Origin: UBA5066 sp048500275
Lineage (GTDB): Bacteria; Acidobacteriota; Thermoanaerobaculia; UBA5066
DNA: 64,000 bases
Assembly (NCBI GenBank): GCA_048500275.1
Contig: JASNYI010000002.1
Coordinates: 1,426,001-1,490,000, forward strand
Reading direction: 5' to 3'
Positions within the stretch are counted from its first letter, which is position 1. Every line of letters begins with the position of its first letter. The translations under genes were made by a program, and so were the position numbers. The notes under the pieces are model-generated. The model was given only the letters and a program-made list of their open reading frames with translations. It was not told the DNA's origin and did not search any database. Positions 33,663 to 44,059 of this stretch are shown piece by piece.

Positions 33663-34613
33663 TCAACCGATCCGTACGGTGGGACAGCCCGCAGCGATCT
33701 CGTTCGGGATGCCCGCGTTCGTTCCGGCGCCCGCGTCGCGCCAGGGGTTCGGGATCGTCAGCTCGATGCGGAAGCCGGGGAGCGGATCGACGGCCAGCCC
33801 GGTCCGGAGGTGAATCGCCTGTTCCTCCTGGTCGTAGGACCACCCCTGCTCGGTCTCTGCCCCCAGCGCCAGTCCCCCGTCGACGGACAAGTCGAGCCGG
33901 GCGACCCGGGCGTCGATCAGGAGCCTGCCCTGCGTGTTGAACGCATCCGCCGTTGCGTGCCCCTCGATGCCGGCGCCCGTCTCCCGGCCGCTGTCCCCCC
34001 ACTGGCCTCCTCCCCGCGCCTGAACCCGGGGCCCTCGCGCCTGGCCTTCGATGGCGACTACGGGTCGGTCGGCCGGGCCGACTTGACCGGTCATCTGGCC
34101 GCGGAACAGCCCGGCCTCTCCTCCCACCTCGACGCTGCCCCCAGGCATGCCGGAAGAGTCGCCGTGCGCGTGCCCGTCTACCTCGTAGTAGGGGCCCCGG
34201 AGATCGCCGGAGATGGAGACAGGGACGCCGAAGGGGCTCCACTCGTTCGAACGGCTGCCCTGAACGACCGCGCCCGAGCTCTGGAAGCTGTCCGCGGTCC
34301 CGTCGTCGTCCCTGTCGGAATCGAACGGTTCGATCTGGCCCGGCACTCCCGCTCCCGCGACGCCGACCGTGTTGCAGTCGCACGAGTCGCCCATCCTCGC
34401 CGCCGCCTTGCGCTCGATGCGAACGGTCCGGGAGCCTTCGGTCACGACGCCGCCGAGGTGCGGAGTCCCAGCCTCGGTCGTCAGCGGGCAGGTGTGCGGG
34501 TCGTCGATGCGCGCGGCGGGCTGGCCGCCGATGCGCACCGTTCTCGAGCCGGCGGTAACGACGCCGCCGTGCGTCGTGGCGTCGGTCCTTCTGGCGGCGA
34601 GGGCGGGGGGCAC
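33663..34613 (-). CDS. PAAR-domain spike protein, probably interrupted by a large insert
   Basis: PAAR proteins cap the VgrG spike of the type VI secretion system. Here two PAAR half-repeats fill residues 1-80: 'GSRTVRIGGQPAARIDD' with HTC (40-42), then 'GSRTVRIERKAAARMGD' with CDC (78-80). The usual last strand pair, of the form 'GSPTVxIG', is missing at that point. Instead the protein ends, after about 220 other residues, in 'IAAGCPTVRIG' at the very C-terminus. The intervening part holds a Ca-loop-like FDSDRDDDGTADSF (97-110) and Gly-rich, beta-prone sequence. The PAAR fold may therefore be completed by its own C-terminus around an inserted domain. The insert's function, effector or structural, is unknown. 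Confidence 0.8.
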   Translation of the reverse strand: MPPALAARRTDATTHGGVVTAGSRTVRIGGQPAARIDDPHTCPLTTEAGTPHLGGVVTEGSRTVRIERKAAARMGDSCDCNTVGVAGAGVPGQIEPFDSDRDDDGTADSFQSSGAVVQGSRSNEWSPFGVPVSISGDLRGPYYEVDGHAHGDSSGMPGGSVEVGGEAGLFRGQMTGQVGPADRPVVAIEGQARGPRVQARGGGQWGDSGRETGAGIEGHATADAFNTQGRLLIDARVARLDLSVDGGLALGAETEQGWSYDQEEQAIHLRTGLAVDPLPGFRIELTIPNPWRDAGAGTNAGIPNEIAAGCPTVRIG

Positions 34614-34628
34614 GCTGCGCCTCCTTCC

Positions 34629-36863
34629 TCAGATCCCCGAGTCGGAGCAGGACTTCTGCCCCGTCTCGGCGTCGTCGGCGCCGGAGGGCGCCCGGGGCGC
34701 CGCTTCCTCCGCCACGAACACCGCCCCGGACTCCGGCAGGTCCGGCGTGATCGGTATGGCGCTGCTCTGAGAGCAGTTGATGTCCACGGCGGGCGACTCG
34801 ATCTCGATCCTCCCGTCCCTGATCATCACGTAGCTCCGCCCGCACCTCAGGTAGACGGAGGACGACCCTTCGACGTAAGCCTCCTCGGCGACCACGCTCA
34901 GGCGCCTGGCCCGGAACGTCGCGTCGGCGTCGACGGCGGCGTTCACGTTCTGGCTCACCTGTATCCTGCAGTCCCCCGAGATCTGCGACGCCGCGGTCCC
35001 GTCGACGACCAGGTCGCTGTCGGCCCGCAGGTGCTCCTTCTTCGCCCCCTTCACGACGAGGTCCTGCGTCTCCTCCACGGTCAGGCGCATCGCCCCGCCG
35101 ACCTTCACCTGCATCTCGCCGCCCACGGTGACGTGCCGGCTCCCGCTGGCCTTCTCGAGGTGGTCGCCCGAGTCCTCGCTCCCCACCGTCAGGTGTCGGC
35201 TGCCGCCGACGCTCACCATGCTGCTGCCGCAGACCTGCTCGTCCATGTTTCCCTGGGAATGGATGAAGACCTGTTCCTTCCCCTTCGTGTCGTCGAAACG
35301 GAGCTCGTTGAAGCCCTCGCCGCCCGTGGTCGTGTTCGACTTCACGCCCGAGACCTTGTTGTCGTTCTCGTGCTTGTCGTCGGGGCCGTCCCCGAGGTAG
35401 GGCGGCATCTGGTCGGCGTTGTAGACGGAGCCGACGATGACGGGACAGTCGGGGTCCCCCTCGTGGAACGCGACGAGGACCTCCTGCCCGATCCGGGGCC
35501 AGAACGAAGCCCCCCAGCGGCGGCCCGCGAAGAGCTGCCCCACCCGGATCCAGCAGGAGCTGTTCGCGTCCTTCTTCCCCTCGCGGTCCCAGTGGAACTG
35601 CACCTTCACGCGGCCGTACTTGTCCGTGAAGACCTCCTCGCCGCTCGGTCCGACCACGACCGCCGACTGCGTCCCCGCGATGACCGGTTTCGGCGTCGTC
35701 CGCGGCGGCCGGAACCGGATGTCGGCGGGAAAGCAGCGGAACGACGCCGCGTAGCGGATCTCGGCCACCCCCGACCTGTAGTCGCCCGTCTCCTCCGCGT
35801 CGTGGGTCGTCTCGAGGACGACGTACGAGCCGTCTGCGTTGAAGTGCCTCGAAAGGTCGAAGCGGTGCCCGGCGCGCATCTGCTTGCAGCTCGACTTGCC
35901 CGAGATGCGGATGGCCGGGGCGGTCTCCTCGTCCATCCGGATCGTCGCCGTCCGTTCGTTGTCGCGGAAGATCTTCTGGATGTCGTCCTGGCGGTCTCCT
36001 CCTCCCGGCTCGACCCCGTCGAATCGCTGGGCGTAGCCCCCGGGCCAGTCGTAGAGCTCGAGCTTGTCGTTCCCGCCCACCTTCAGCTTGTGGGTGACGG
36101 TCCCGACCCGGACCGAGGCGACCGTCGGCTCTTCCGCCTCGAGGTGCCTGTGGGGAAGCTCGAAACAGTGGTCCCAGAGGGTCACCTTGCCCGACCGCAT
36201 CTCCTGGTACTTCTCCCAGGCGTAGATCCTCTCCTCTGCCCGCAGGCCGCCGGCGAGCTCCTCGTACTCGATCGTCGTCTCCCCCGGGACGTCCGCGTGG
36301 CCCTCCGTCGTGTCGGCCACGACCATCTGGTGGCTGCCGTCGCCGTGCTTGAAGTAGTAGTAGACGCCCTCCTCCTCCATGAGACGGCTCGCGAAGGCGA
36401 AGTCGGTCTCGCGGTACTGGACGCAGTAGTCCCGCGGCTCGTACCGGCCGTTCAGCTTGTAGTCGACGTCGAACCCCTTGAGCACCTTCCTGAGGATCTC
36501 CGGGACCGTCATCTGCTGGAAGATCCGGCTCTGCGCCTTCCGCGTGAGGAGCCAGAGCTCCGGGACGAGCGAGAGGCGGTAGGTGAGGAAGTACTCGTCC
36601 CGGCGGCCCTGGGCCACCCCGTTGCAGAGACCGTTGAGATAGGTCGGCGACTCGTCGTCCCCCATCTTCAGCTTGACGGTCACCTTCTTGCCGAGGAGCT
36701 TATCGAACACGACCTTTGCGTTCTTCTCCGCGATGGCGAGGACCTCGAGCTCGAAGAGCGTCGAAAGGCCCTCGTGACCCGTGAGCCCCTTGAAGAGGAG
36801 AACGTCCTTTCCGAGGGGTGTCTGGACGGAAATCTTCCGGTTGTCCTGGGTGTACTCGCCCAT
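34629..36863 (-). CDS. vgrG: Type VI secretion spike protein VgrG
   Basis: The 744-residue VgrG has the gp27-like N-terminal half (VLLFKGLTGHEGLSTLFELE, 'DFAFASRLMEEEGVYYYFKH') and the gp5 OB-fold region (KYGRVKVQFHWDREGK, 'SCWIRVGQLFAGRRWGASFW', 'PRIGQEVLVAFHEGDPD', PVIVGSVYNADQMPP). A long triple-helix beta needle follows, with repeated 'LTVGxxxxxxLxVxGxxxxxL' strands up to about residue 680. The last roughly 50 residues (SQSSAIPITPDLPESGAVFV and an acidic end) are a small extension. VgrG trimers form the puncturing tip and carry PAAR proteins and effectors, consistent with the gene directly downstream. A TTGACG (36978-36983)/TAGAAT (36952-36957) pair upstream has a 20-base spacer, long for a standard promoter. 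No sheath, tube or ClpV genes are nearby. Confidence 0.95.
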   Translation of the reverse strand: MGEYTQDNRKISVQTPLGKDVLLFKGLTGHEGLSTLFELEVLAIAEKNAKVVFDKLLGKKVTVKLKMGDDESPTYLNGLCNGVAQGRRDEYFLTYRLSLVPELWLLTRKAQSRIFQQMTVPEILRKVLKGFDVDYKLNGRYEPRDYCVQYRETDFAFASRLMEEEGVYYYFKHGDGSHQMVVADTTEGHADVPGETTIEYEELAGGLRAEERIYAWEKYQEMRSGKVTLWDHCFELPHRHLEAEEPTVASVRVGTVTHKLKVGGNDKLELYDWPGGYAQRFDGVEPGGGDRQDDIQKIFRDNERTATIRMDEETAPAIRISGKSSCKQMRAGHRFDLSRHFNADGSYVVLETTHDAEETGDYRSGVAEIRYAASFRCFPADIRFRPPRTTPKPVIAGTQSAVVVGPSGEEVFTDKYGRVKVQFHWDREGKKDANSSCWIRVGQLFAGRRWGASFWPRIGQEVLVAFHEGDPDCPVIVGSVYNADQMPPYLGDGPDDKHENDNKVSGVKSNTTTGGEGFNELRFDDTKGKEQVFIHSQGNMDEQVCGSSMVSVGGSRHLTVGSEDSGDHLEKASGSRHVTVGGEMQVKVGGAMRLTVEETQDLVVKGAKKEHLRADSDLVVDGTAASQISGDCRIQVSQNVNAAVDADATFRARRLSVVAEEAYVEGSSSVYLRCGRSYVMIRDGRIEIESPAVDINCSQSSAIPITPDLPESGAVFVAEEAAPRAPSGADDAETGQKSCSDSGI

Positions 36864-36979
36864 CGGCTAACCCCTTCCCGGTCGGGGGGCGAAGCGCCCG
36901 CCGGCCCGAGGCTGGACCTGCACCGAGACTCGACCTGTGAGGCGATTCTGAATTCTACGCTTCAGACCGCCAGGGGGCG

Positions 36980-37393
36980 TCAAGTCCAGGGCCGCTGGCG
37001 GGTGACGACGAGCTCGTTCGCCTCGAGCCTGCCGCGCCTGTCCGAGCGGACGAGCTCGAGCAGGTAGCGGCGTCCCCCCACCGTGAAGGAAGCGGGAGCG
37101 ACTTCGCCCGTTCCGGAGCTCCAGGAGACGGTGAGCGTCTCCGAGCCGGAGTCGACGCGAAAGTCGTGGTAGTGAAAGCCGCGCGGGTACTCGGGAAACG
37201 ACACGTGCCGCTCGCCCACGAACGTCAGGACGAAGTGGCGAAACCGGATCGGCGAGTTCTCGCGGAAGACGGCCTTTGCGCCGTACGGCACGGGCCGGGG
37301 GCCCGGGGCGCCGCAGCCGCCGGCGAGGAGCAGGGGGAGCAGGGCGAGAAGGAGGGGCGAGGCGGGACGGAGCGGAACGGACGGCAAGGCCAT
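36980..37393 (-). CDS. Small lipoprotein, unknown function
   Basis: The 137-residue product has a lipoprotein signal: a hydrophobic run (LLLALLPLLLAGGC) ending in an LAGGC lipobox with Cys27 as the lipidation site. The mature part is about 110 residues and beta-rich ('FRHFVLTFVGERHVSFPEYP', SGSETLTVSWSSGTGEV, RRYLLELVRSDRRGRLEAN). It carries no recognised domain. It is probably anchored in the outer or inner membrane facing the periplasm. It precedes vgrG in the same direction by 116 bases. A role as periplasmic immunity protein for the spike-borne effector is possible but unproven. Confidence 0.7.
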   Translation of the reverse strand: MALPSVPLRPASPLLLALLPLLLAGGCGAPGPRPVPYGAKAVFRENSPIRFRHFVLTFVGERHVSFPEYPRGFHYHDFRVDSGSETLTVSWSSGTGEVAPASFTVGGRRYLLELVRSDRRGRLEANELVVTRQRPWT

Positions 37394-37496
37394 GGGACTC
37401 GCCTCCTGCGTGGCGATTCTGGCACCGCCGGGCGGATGTGTCCCGGGTTCGCGGGCGGGACCTTCCGGACGACGACGGGCGAGCCCCAGGTCCGAA

Positions 37497-37541
37497 GCCC
37501 CGGTTCAGCGGCCGGCCTTCCGCCGTCCGCCGAACCGGGGC
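37497..37541. terminator. Long hairpin downstream of katG
   Basis: GCCCCGGTTCAGCGG (37497-37511) pairs with CCGCCGAACCGGGGC (37527-37541) over 15 positions with one G-T wobble. It sits about 50 bases past the katG stop and upstream of the lipoprotein gene. It has no clear U-run, so it may be a factor-assisted terminator or an mRNA 3'-end stabiliser. Confidence 0.55.
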
Positions 37542-37590
37542 GCGAGTGAGTCATCCTGCCCGTCCGGGCCCACGAGGCCCCGGGCGTCGA

Positions 37591-39786
<2,196 letters not shown>

Positions 39787-39788
39787 GT

Positions 39789-40283
39789 TCATCCTCCTCG
39801 GGTTCCGGAGTGGTGTGGGTCTTTCGACGTTTCCTGGTCGCGCTGGCAGGCTGCACAGAGCCCGCGCACTTCGACGTGGGAGTCCACGACGCTGCCGAGC
39901 CGTTTCACGGAATCGGGTACGGAGAGGCCGTCGAGTTCGTCGCTCTCGAAGTCGCGCACCAGCCCGCAGCGTACGCAGCAGTAGTGGTGGTGCCGGTCCA
40001 GGTTCGCGTCGAACCGCACGCCGTCGCCCCGCGGCCCGAGCGTCGTGACGAGCCCGAGGTCGTGGAGCATCCAGAGCGTGCGGTAGACCGTGTCGAGCGA
40101 GACGGTCGGCATCCTCTGCTGCACGGCGCGGAAGATCGTCTCCGCGTCGGGGTGCTCTTCCGTTCCCGCCAGCTCCCGGAAGATCTCGAGCCGCTGGTGG
40201 GTCATCTTGAGGCCCGCCTCCCGGGCGACGGTCCTGAGGCGCTCGAGCCTCAAATCGCTGCGGCCGGGCTCCTTCTTGCGCAT
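39789..40283 (-). CDS. perR: Fur-family peroxide regulator, PerR-like
   Basis: This 164-residue Fur-family repressor starts MRKKEPGRSD at 40283. The winged helix covers GLKMTHQRLEIFRELAG to 'TVSLDTVYRTLWMLHDLGLV'. The metal-binding part has HHHYCC, two zinc-type pairs (CVRC and CAAC) and DFES. The Asp in 'GLVRDFE' aligns with the regulatory Asp of Bacillus PerR ('KIVDF'), and His in TEEHPDAETIF with its oxidisable His37. PerR, not Fur, is therefore favoured, matching control of katG. A longer reading from ATG 40319 is unlikely because that codon sits in the -10 box. The gene is followed by katG with overlapping codons. The palindrome between promoter and start implies autoregulation. Confidence 0.88.
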   Translation of the reverse strand: MRKKEPGRSDLRLERLRTVAREAGLKMTHQRLEIFRELAGTEEHPDAETIFRAVQQRMPTVSLDTVYRTLWMLHDLGLVTTLGPRGDGVRFDANLDRHHHYCCVRCGLVRDFESDELDGLSVPDSVKRLGSVVDSHVEVRGLCAACQRDQETSKDPHHSGTRGG

Positions 40284-40286
40284 AGC

Positions 40287-40315
40287 TCCTACTTGCGGAC
40301 TATCCGCAAGTAGGA
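40287..40315. promoter_or_regulatory. Perfect 12-5-12 operator of the perR-katG operon
   Basis: TCCTACTTGCGG (40287-40298) and CCGCAAGTAGGA (40304-40315) are exact inverted repeats around ACTAT. Read on the minus strand, the site begins at the last base of the -10 box and ends at the start codon's ribosome site, so bound protein would block both transcription start and translation. The arms differ from the AT-rich Bacillus Per box, so the recognised sequence may be lineage-specific. Confidence 0.8.
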
Positions 40316-40343
40316 ACATATCCGGACTGGTCCGGCACGTCAA
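40315..40343 (-). promoter_or_regulatory. Promoter of the perR-katG operon
   Basis: On the minus strand TTGACG (40338-40343) and TATGTT (40315-40320) are separated by exactly 17 bases. This is a good housekeeping-sigma promoter directly abutting the palindromic operator. Its -10 box includes the alternative upstream ATG, which supports the shorter start of the regulator. Confidence 0.7.
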
Positions 40344-40406
40344 TGGGCCTTCCGGAGCCGAGAGCGCGACGGTAAGCTGCCGGGCAGAAGGAAGGGGGGC
40401 AGGGTC

Positions 40407-41243
40407 ATGATGCGTTTCGCGCTCCTCGCACTCCTCCTCCTCGCCTCGGCGGTCCGAAGTCCCTCCGAGCCGCCGCCGGCGGGCGACACGTTCGTTCCGC
40501 CGAACCCTCCGTCCCTCTCGGTTCTCTTCGTCGGAAACAGCCTGACGTTCGTCAACGACGTCCCGGCGCTCGTCCGGTCGATCGCGGCGTCGTTCACGCC
40601 GGGCGCGAGCCTCACGGTGCGCTCCGTCACCGGCGGGGGCGCGCGGCTCGCGGACCACTGGGGGAAGGGAGAGGCGGTCCGTGCGCTCCGCAAGCTCCGG
40701 CCGGGCGTCCTCGTCCTCCAGGGGCAGAGCACCGAGCCCCTGAACGCGCCCGCCGACTTCCACCGTTACGCGAGACTCCTGAAGGCGGAAGCCGACGCGG
40801 TCGGCGCCAGGACGATCCTGTTTCAGACCTGGGCGCGTCCCGCGGGCGACCCGTACTACCGGCGGCCGGCCTCCGGCGGGTCGCCCGCGGCCATGCAGGC
40901 GAGGCTGAATCGGGAGTACGCATCCCTTGCACGAAGCCTGGGCATCGACGTCGCCCGGGTGGGCGAGGCGTTCTCGCTCGTGGAGCGCGACGCCCCGGAC
41001 ATCCCGCTCCTCGACGGCACGCAGCACGCGACGCGCGCCGGCTCCTATCTCGCCGCGGCGGTGATCTTTCGGACCCTCCATCGCCGCTCGCCGCTGGGAG
41101 CGACGTTCACCGCAGGCCTGCCGGACGCGACGGCCAGGACCCTCCAGAAAGCGGCGGACGCCGTCGGTTCGGATCCGCCGCAGCCGAGCTCCGGTGCGCC
41201 GGATCGGGGCCGGCCTGCCCCGGGACCCTCACCCGTCCGGTAG
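40407..41243 (+). CDS. Secreted SGNH-like hydrolase (DUF4886 type)
   Basis: The 278-residue product begins with a signal peptide (MMRFALLALLLLASAVRS). 'LSVLFVGNSLTFVNDVPALV' is the block-I equivalent of SGNH hydrolases, with Ser45 as the presumed nucleophile. 'LLDGTQHATRAGSYLAAAVI' carries the Asp-x-x-His pair near residue 205. 'GVLVLQGQSTEPL' resembles the block containing the oxyanion Gln or Asn. SGNH enzymes cleave esters such as acetylated polysaccharides; the substrate here is unknown. A strong AAGGAAGGGG ribosome site precedes the two ATGs. The C-terminal roughly 40 residues are Pro/Gly-rich linker without a visible domain. It lies only eleven bases before the metallophosphoesterase gene. 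Confidence 0.75.
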   Translation: MMRFALLALLLLASAVRSPSEPPPAGDTFVPPNPPSLSVLFVGNSLTFVNDVPALVRSIAASFTPGASLTVRSVTGGGARLADHWGKGEAVRALRKLRPGVLVLQGQSTEPLNAPADFHRYARLLKAEADAVGARTILFQTWARPAGDPYYRRPASGGSPAAMQARLNREYASLARSLGIDVARVGEAFSLVERDAPDIPLLDGTQHATRAGSYLAAAVIFRTLHRRSPLGATFTAGLPDATARTLQKAADAVGSDPPQPSSGAPDRGRPAPGPSPVR

Positions 41244-41254
41244 CCTCTGACGGA

Positions 41255-42265
41255 ATGCCGGTCCGGGTCCTCTTCCTCTCCGACACCCACCTCGGCCTCG
41301 ACCTCCCGTCGCGGCCGCGGGTCGAGCGACGCCGTCGCGGAGACGACCTCTTCGAGAGCTTCGAGCGGGCCCTGGCGCCGGCGCTGAGCGGCGAAGCGGG
41401 CATCGTCGTCCACGGCGGCGACCTCTTCTATCGGAGCCGGATCCCGGCCTGGCTCGCGGAGAGGGTCTTCGCGCGCCTCTCCGAGCTCGCGGAGATGGGT
41501 CTCGACCTCTTCTGGGTCCCCGGGAACCACGAGCGCTCCGGGGTGCCGCGCGGCCTGCTCCTGACGCATCCGCGGATCCGCGTCTTCGACCGCCCCCGGA
41601 CGTTCGTCGTCCGTCGGGACGGTCTCGACCTCGCGATCTCCGGCTTCCCGTTCGCGCCCGACGTGCGGGCGAGCTTCCCCGCTCTCCTCGCCGCGACAGG
41701 TCACGCGGACGCCGCGGCCGACATCCGCCTCCTCTGCCTTCACCAGGCCGTCGAAGGGGCAAAGGTCGGGCCGGTGGGCTTCACCTTCCGAGACGGGGCC
41801 GACGTCGTCCGCGGGCGGGACGTCCCGGCGGGCTTCGCGGCCGTCCTCTCGGGGCACATCCACCGGGCGCAGGTCCTCGCCCGCGACCTCGCCGGGCGTC
41901 CGCTCGCCTCTCCCGTCCTCTTCGCCGGATCGACGGACCGCACCTCCTTCGGCGAACGAAACGAGGCGAAGGGGACTTATCTCCTCGCGCTCGATCGGAC
42001 CGACCGGGGCGGCTCCGCCTCCTGGGAGTTCCGCGAGGTCCCGGTCCGTCCGATGGTCGACGTCGAGCTCGACCCGGGCGACGACGCCGCGTCGTTCGCG
42101 GCTCGCCTCCGCGCCGCGCTCGCGCCCCTCGAGCCGGAGTCTCTCGTCCGGCTCCGTCTCTCGCGAGAGCCCTCCCCCGCCGTCGTCCCTCTCCTCGGCG
42201 CGGAGGCCCTCCGTCGCGCAGCGCCTTCCTCGATGACCGTCTCGGTCGCCTGGCGAGACGCGTGA
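41255..42265 (+). CDS. SbcD-like metallophosphoesterase
   Basis: This 336-residue calcineurin-like phosphoesterase has all metal motifs in order: 'LFLSDTHLGLD' (Asp10, His12), 'VVHGGDLFYRS', 'WVPGNHERSG', 'LCLHQAVEG' and 'LSGHIHRAQVL'. The layout and the following 'VLFAGSTDRTSFGE' are those of the SbcD/Mre11 DNA-repair nuclease branch. No SbcC-like ATPase gene is adjacent, and the roughly 80-residue C-terminal part is short for SbcD, so a stand-alone nuclease or phosphodiesterase is likely. The product is probably cytoplasmic, since no signal peptide is seen. Confidence 0.85.
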   Translation: MPVRVLFLSDTHLGLDLPSRPRVERRRRGDDLFESFERALAPALSGEAGIVVHGGDLFYRSRIPAWLAERVFARLSELAEMGLDLFWVPGNHERSGVPRGLLLTHPRIRVFDRPRTFVVRRDGLDLAISGFPFAPDVRASFPALLAATGHADAAADIRLLCLHQAVEGAKVGPVGFTFRDGADVVRGRDVPAGFAAVLSGHIHRAQVLARDLAGRPLASPVLFAGSTDRTSFGERNEAKGTYLLALDRTDRGGSASWEFREVPVRPMVDVELDPGDDAASFAARLRAALAPLEPESLVRLRLSREPSPAVVPLLGAEALRRAAPSSMTVSVAWRDA

Positions 42266-42356
42266 GGTTCCGTCGTTTCCGAGGGGAAGAGCGAAGGGGC
42301 GGCCACGAAGACCTGGATCTTCAGCGCACTTCGCGCGAATTGACGACAATCCACGG

Positions 42357-42977
42357 GTGCGGCGCCTCATCCTCCTCTGCGTTCTCGTGCTCTCCGCGGC
42401 CCTTCCCGCCGACGCCCAGGGCGCCCGGACCGGAGAGCTGACCCCGATCATCGGGTATCGCTTCGGGGGTGGCCTCGAGGACGCCGTGACCGGCGAGGAG
42501 TTCGACATCCTCGGTTCGTGGTCGTGGGGGTTCGTCGCGGGCCTCGCGCCGGGCCGCCCGAACCTGATCTTCGAGGGGACCTACCTCCAGCAGTCCACGC
42601 GCACCTCCGCGGAGAACACCTTCCTGGGGGGCGACGGGAACCTCCACGACCTGAAGCTCGAGACGGGGCTGGCGGGCGTTCAGTGGGACTTCGCGCCCGA
42701 AGCGAAGGTCCGTCCGTTCGTCTCGGGCGGCATCGGCGCAACCTCTCTCCAGGGCCAGGGCGGAGGTCGAACGACGTCCTTCACCGCCTCTCTCTCGGGA
42801 GGCGTGAAGCTGATGACCTCTCCCGGCTTCGGACTCCGGCTCCAGCTCCGGGCTCTCGCCCTCTTCTCGGGAAGCGACACGAGGGACCTGTGCCGCTGGT
42901 CGACGTGCTCGGTCGCCCTTCCCGGCTGGGGCACGGTGCAGTGGGACCTCTCCGCCGGGACGACGTTCGCCTTCTGA
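42357..42977 (+). CDS. Small outer-membrane beta-barrel protein
   Basis: The 206-residue product starts at a GTG, giving the signal peptide MRRLILLCVLVLSAALPADA. The mature part alternates amphipathic strands and turns: 'LTPIIGYRFGGGLED', 'SWSWGFVAGLAPGRPNLIFE', 'VRPFVSGGIGATSL', 'GLRLQLRALALF'. It ends in the terminal aromatic residue typical of outer-membrane barrels (DLSAGTTFAF). Eight or so strands could be formed, as in OmpA/OmpW-like small barrels. The pair of cysteines in LCRWSTCS probably forms a disulfide. The cargo or ligand is unknown. Confidence 0.7.
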   Translation: MRRLILLCVLVLSAALPADAQGARTGELTPIIGYRFGGGLEDAVTGEEFDILGSWSWGFVAGLAPGRPNLIFEGTYLQQSTRTSAENTFLGGDGNLHDLKLETGLAGVQWDFAPEAKVRPFVSGGIGATSLQGQGGGRTTSFTASLSGGVKLMTSPGFGLRLQLRALALFSGSDTRDLCRWSTCSVALPGWGTVQWDLSAGTTFAF

Positions 42978-43006
42978 CCGGGGCGGTGCGCGACCGCCGC
43001 CCCCGG
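42978..43006. terminator. Bidirectional hairpin between convergent genes
   Basis: CCGGGGCGGT (42978-42987) pairs imperfectly with ACCGCCGCCCCCGG (42993-43006), with extra bases bulged in the right arm. It fills the 31-base gap between two convergent stop codons, so it probably terminates both transcripts. Confidence 0.55.
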
Positions 43007-43008
43007 GG

Positions 43009-43938
43009 TCACTCCGGAGGCCGGTAGCCGTTGTTGAGTACGTAGGACGGGTTCAGGAGAAAGACCAGGACCTTCTGCCCGAGATTCAGGTTCCCCTTCC
43101 TCACGATGGCGACCGACCAGCGATGGAAGAGCTCGCCGACGACCGAACCGATGAACGGCGTCGCGACGAGGTCCTGGATGCTCGGATGCTCCGCGAACGA
43201 CTCGAGGGCGTATTCCCACAGGACCGAGTGGAGGACGCTGAAGGCGAAGGACTGGCCGATCGTTCCCCCCTGGGACCGCATCATGTTGTAGTAGAAGGCC
43301 CCCGCGTAAGGGTGTCCGAACCAGTTGTGGAAGGCCTCGTCGCGGTCCCAGACGGGCAGGCTCGACCACGCATCGCCCCAGTTCGACAACGCGTGATCGA
43401 AGGCGCCCTCCTCCCAGTTCGTGCTGTCTCTCGGCATCGCCGCGAGAACCAGCCCTGCCGCGATCTCCGCGCCGGTGACGAGGGCCATGCCGCGCCAGAA
43501 CTTCCTGCTGTACGTCGCGTCGGCGTTCCTCACTCCGCGAAGCGGGTCCCGGGGATTCCTCGAGAAGGGGGGCGGTTCCCACCGGGTCTCGGAGCCTTCC
43601 GACAAGACCTCCTCGCCGGTCCCGGCGCAGAGAGAAAAGCCACCGCGGGTCGGCCGCCGGCCCCAGGCGGGCCGAGCGGCCCCCGGACCGAAGTCCACCC
43701 CGCCGAGCCCGAACGAACGGGCCGGCCCGCCGGCCTTCCAGAGGTCCGCGCAGCCGGCGGGCGAGTCGACGGTGGCGCGCCCGAACTCGGTCCGCACGCC
43801 CTCGTCCGCGAGTATCGGCAGGCAGGAAGCGGCGGCGAGGGCCAGGGGAAGCAGCCGCCCGAAGGACCCCGCAGCCCGCCGAAGACGGCGAGGCCGACAC
43901 GCCACAGGGAGTCGAGTCCACGGAGACGGTCGCCGCAC
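43009..43938 (-). CDS. DUF3943-like envelope protein
   Basis: The 309-residue product has an N-terminal basic region and hydrophobic stretch (LLPLALAAASCLPILA) acting as signal or anchor. The C-terminal half carries the DUF3943 pattern: 'WDRDEAFHNWFGHPYAGAFY' then YNMMRSQGGT, 'SVLWEYALESFAEHPSIQDL' and VATPFIGSVVGELFHRW. The conserved His, Glu and Asp positions suggest membrane-embedded polar residues. The family is found in Gram-negative bacteria and has no established function. The first roughly 40 residues are Arg-rich and may lie before the true start. It is transcribed away from the EamA gene. Confidence 0.7.
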   Translation of the reverse strand: MRRPSPWTRLPVACRPRRLRRAAGSFGRLLPLALAAASCLPILADEGVRTEFGRATVDSPAGCADLWKAGGPARSFGLGGVDFGPGAARPAWGRRPTRGGFSLCAGTGEEVLSEGSETRWEPPPFSRNPRDPLRGVRNADATYSRKFWRGMALVTGAEIAAGLVLAAMPRDSTNWEEGAFDHALSNWGDAWSSLPVWDRDEAFHNWFGHPYAGAFYYNMMRSQGGTIGQSFAFSVLHSVLWEYALESFAEHPSIQDLVATPFIGSVVGELFHRWSVAIVRKGNLNLGQKVLVFLLNPSYVLNNGYRPPE

Positions 43939-44059
43939 CCTGGCGGGGATGATAGCGACTCCTCCCGTTTCTCAGGTCCCGTCCACGAGACGGAGGCTCC
44001 TCGCGAACCCGCGACCCCCCGAACCTCCACCCGCGCACCTGACGGCGCAGAATCCTCGG

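Noticed and set aside
36952..36983. Standard promoter for vgrG (TTGACG/TAGAAT)
   Set aside because: The 20-base spacer is too long for an ordinary promoter and the -35 box overlaps the end of the lipoprotein gene. It would need an activator.
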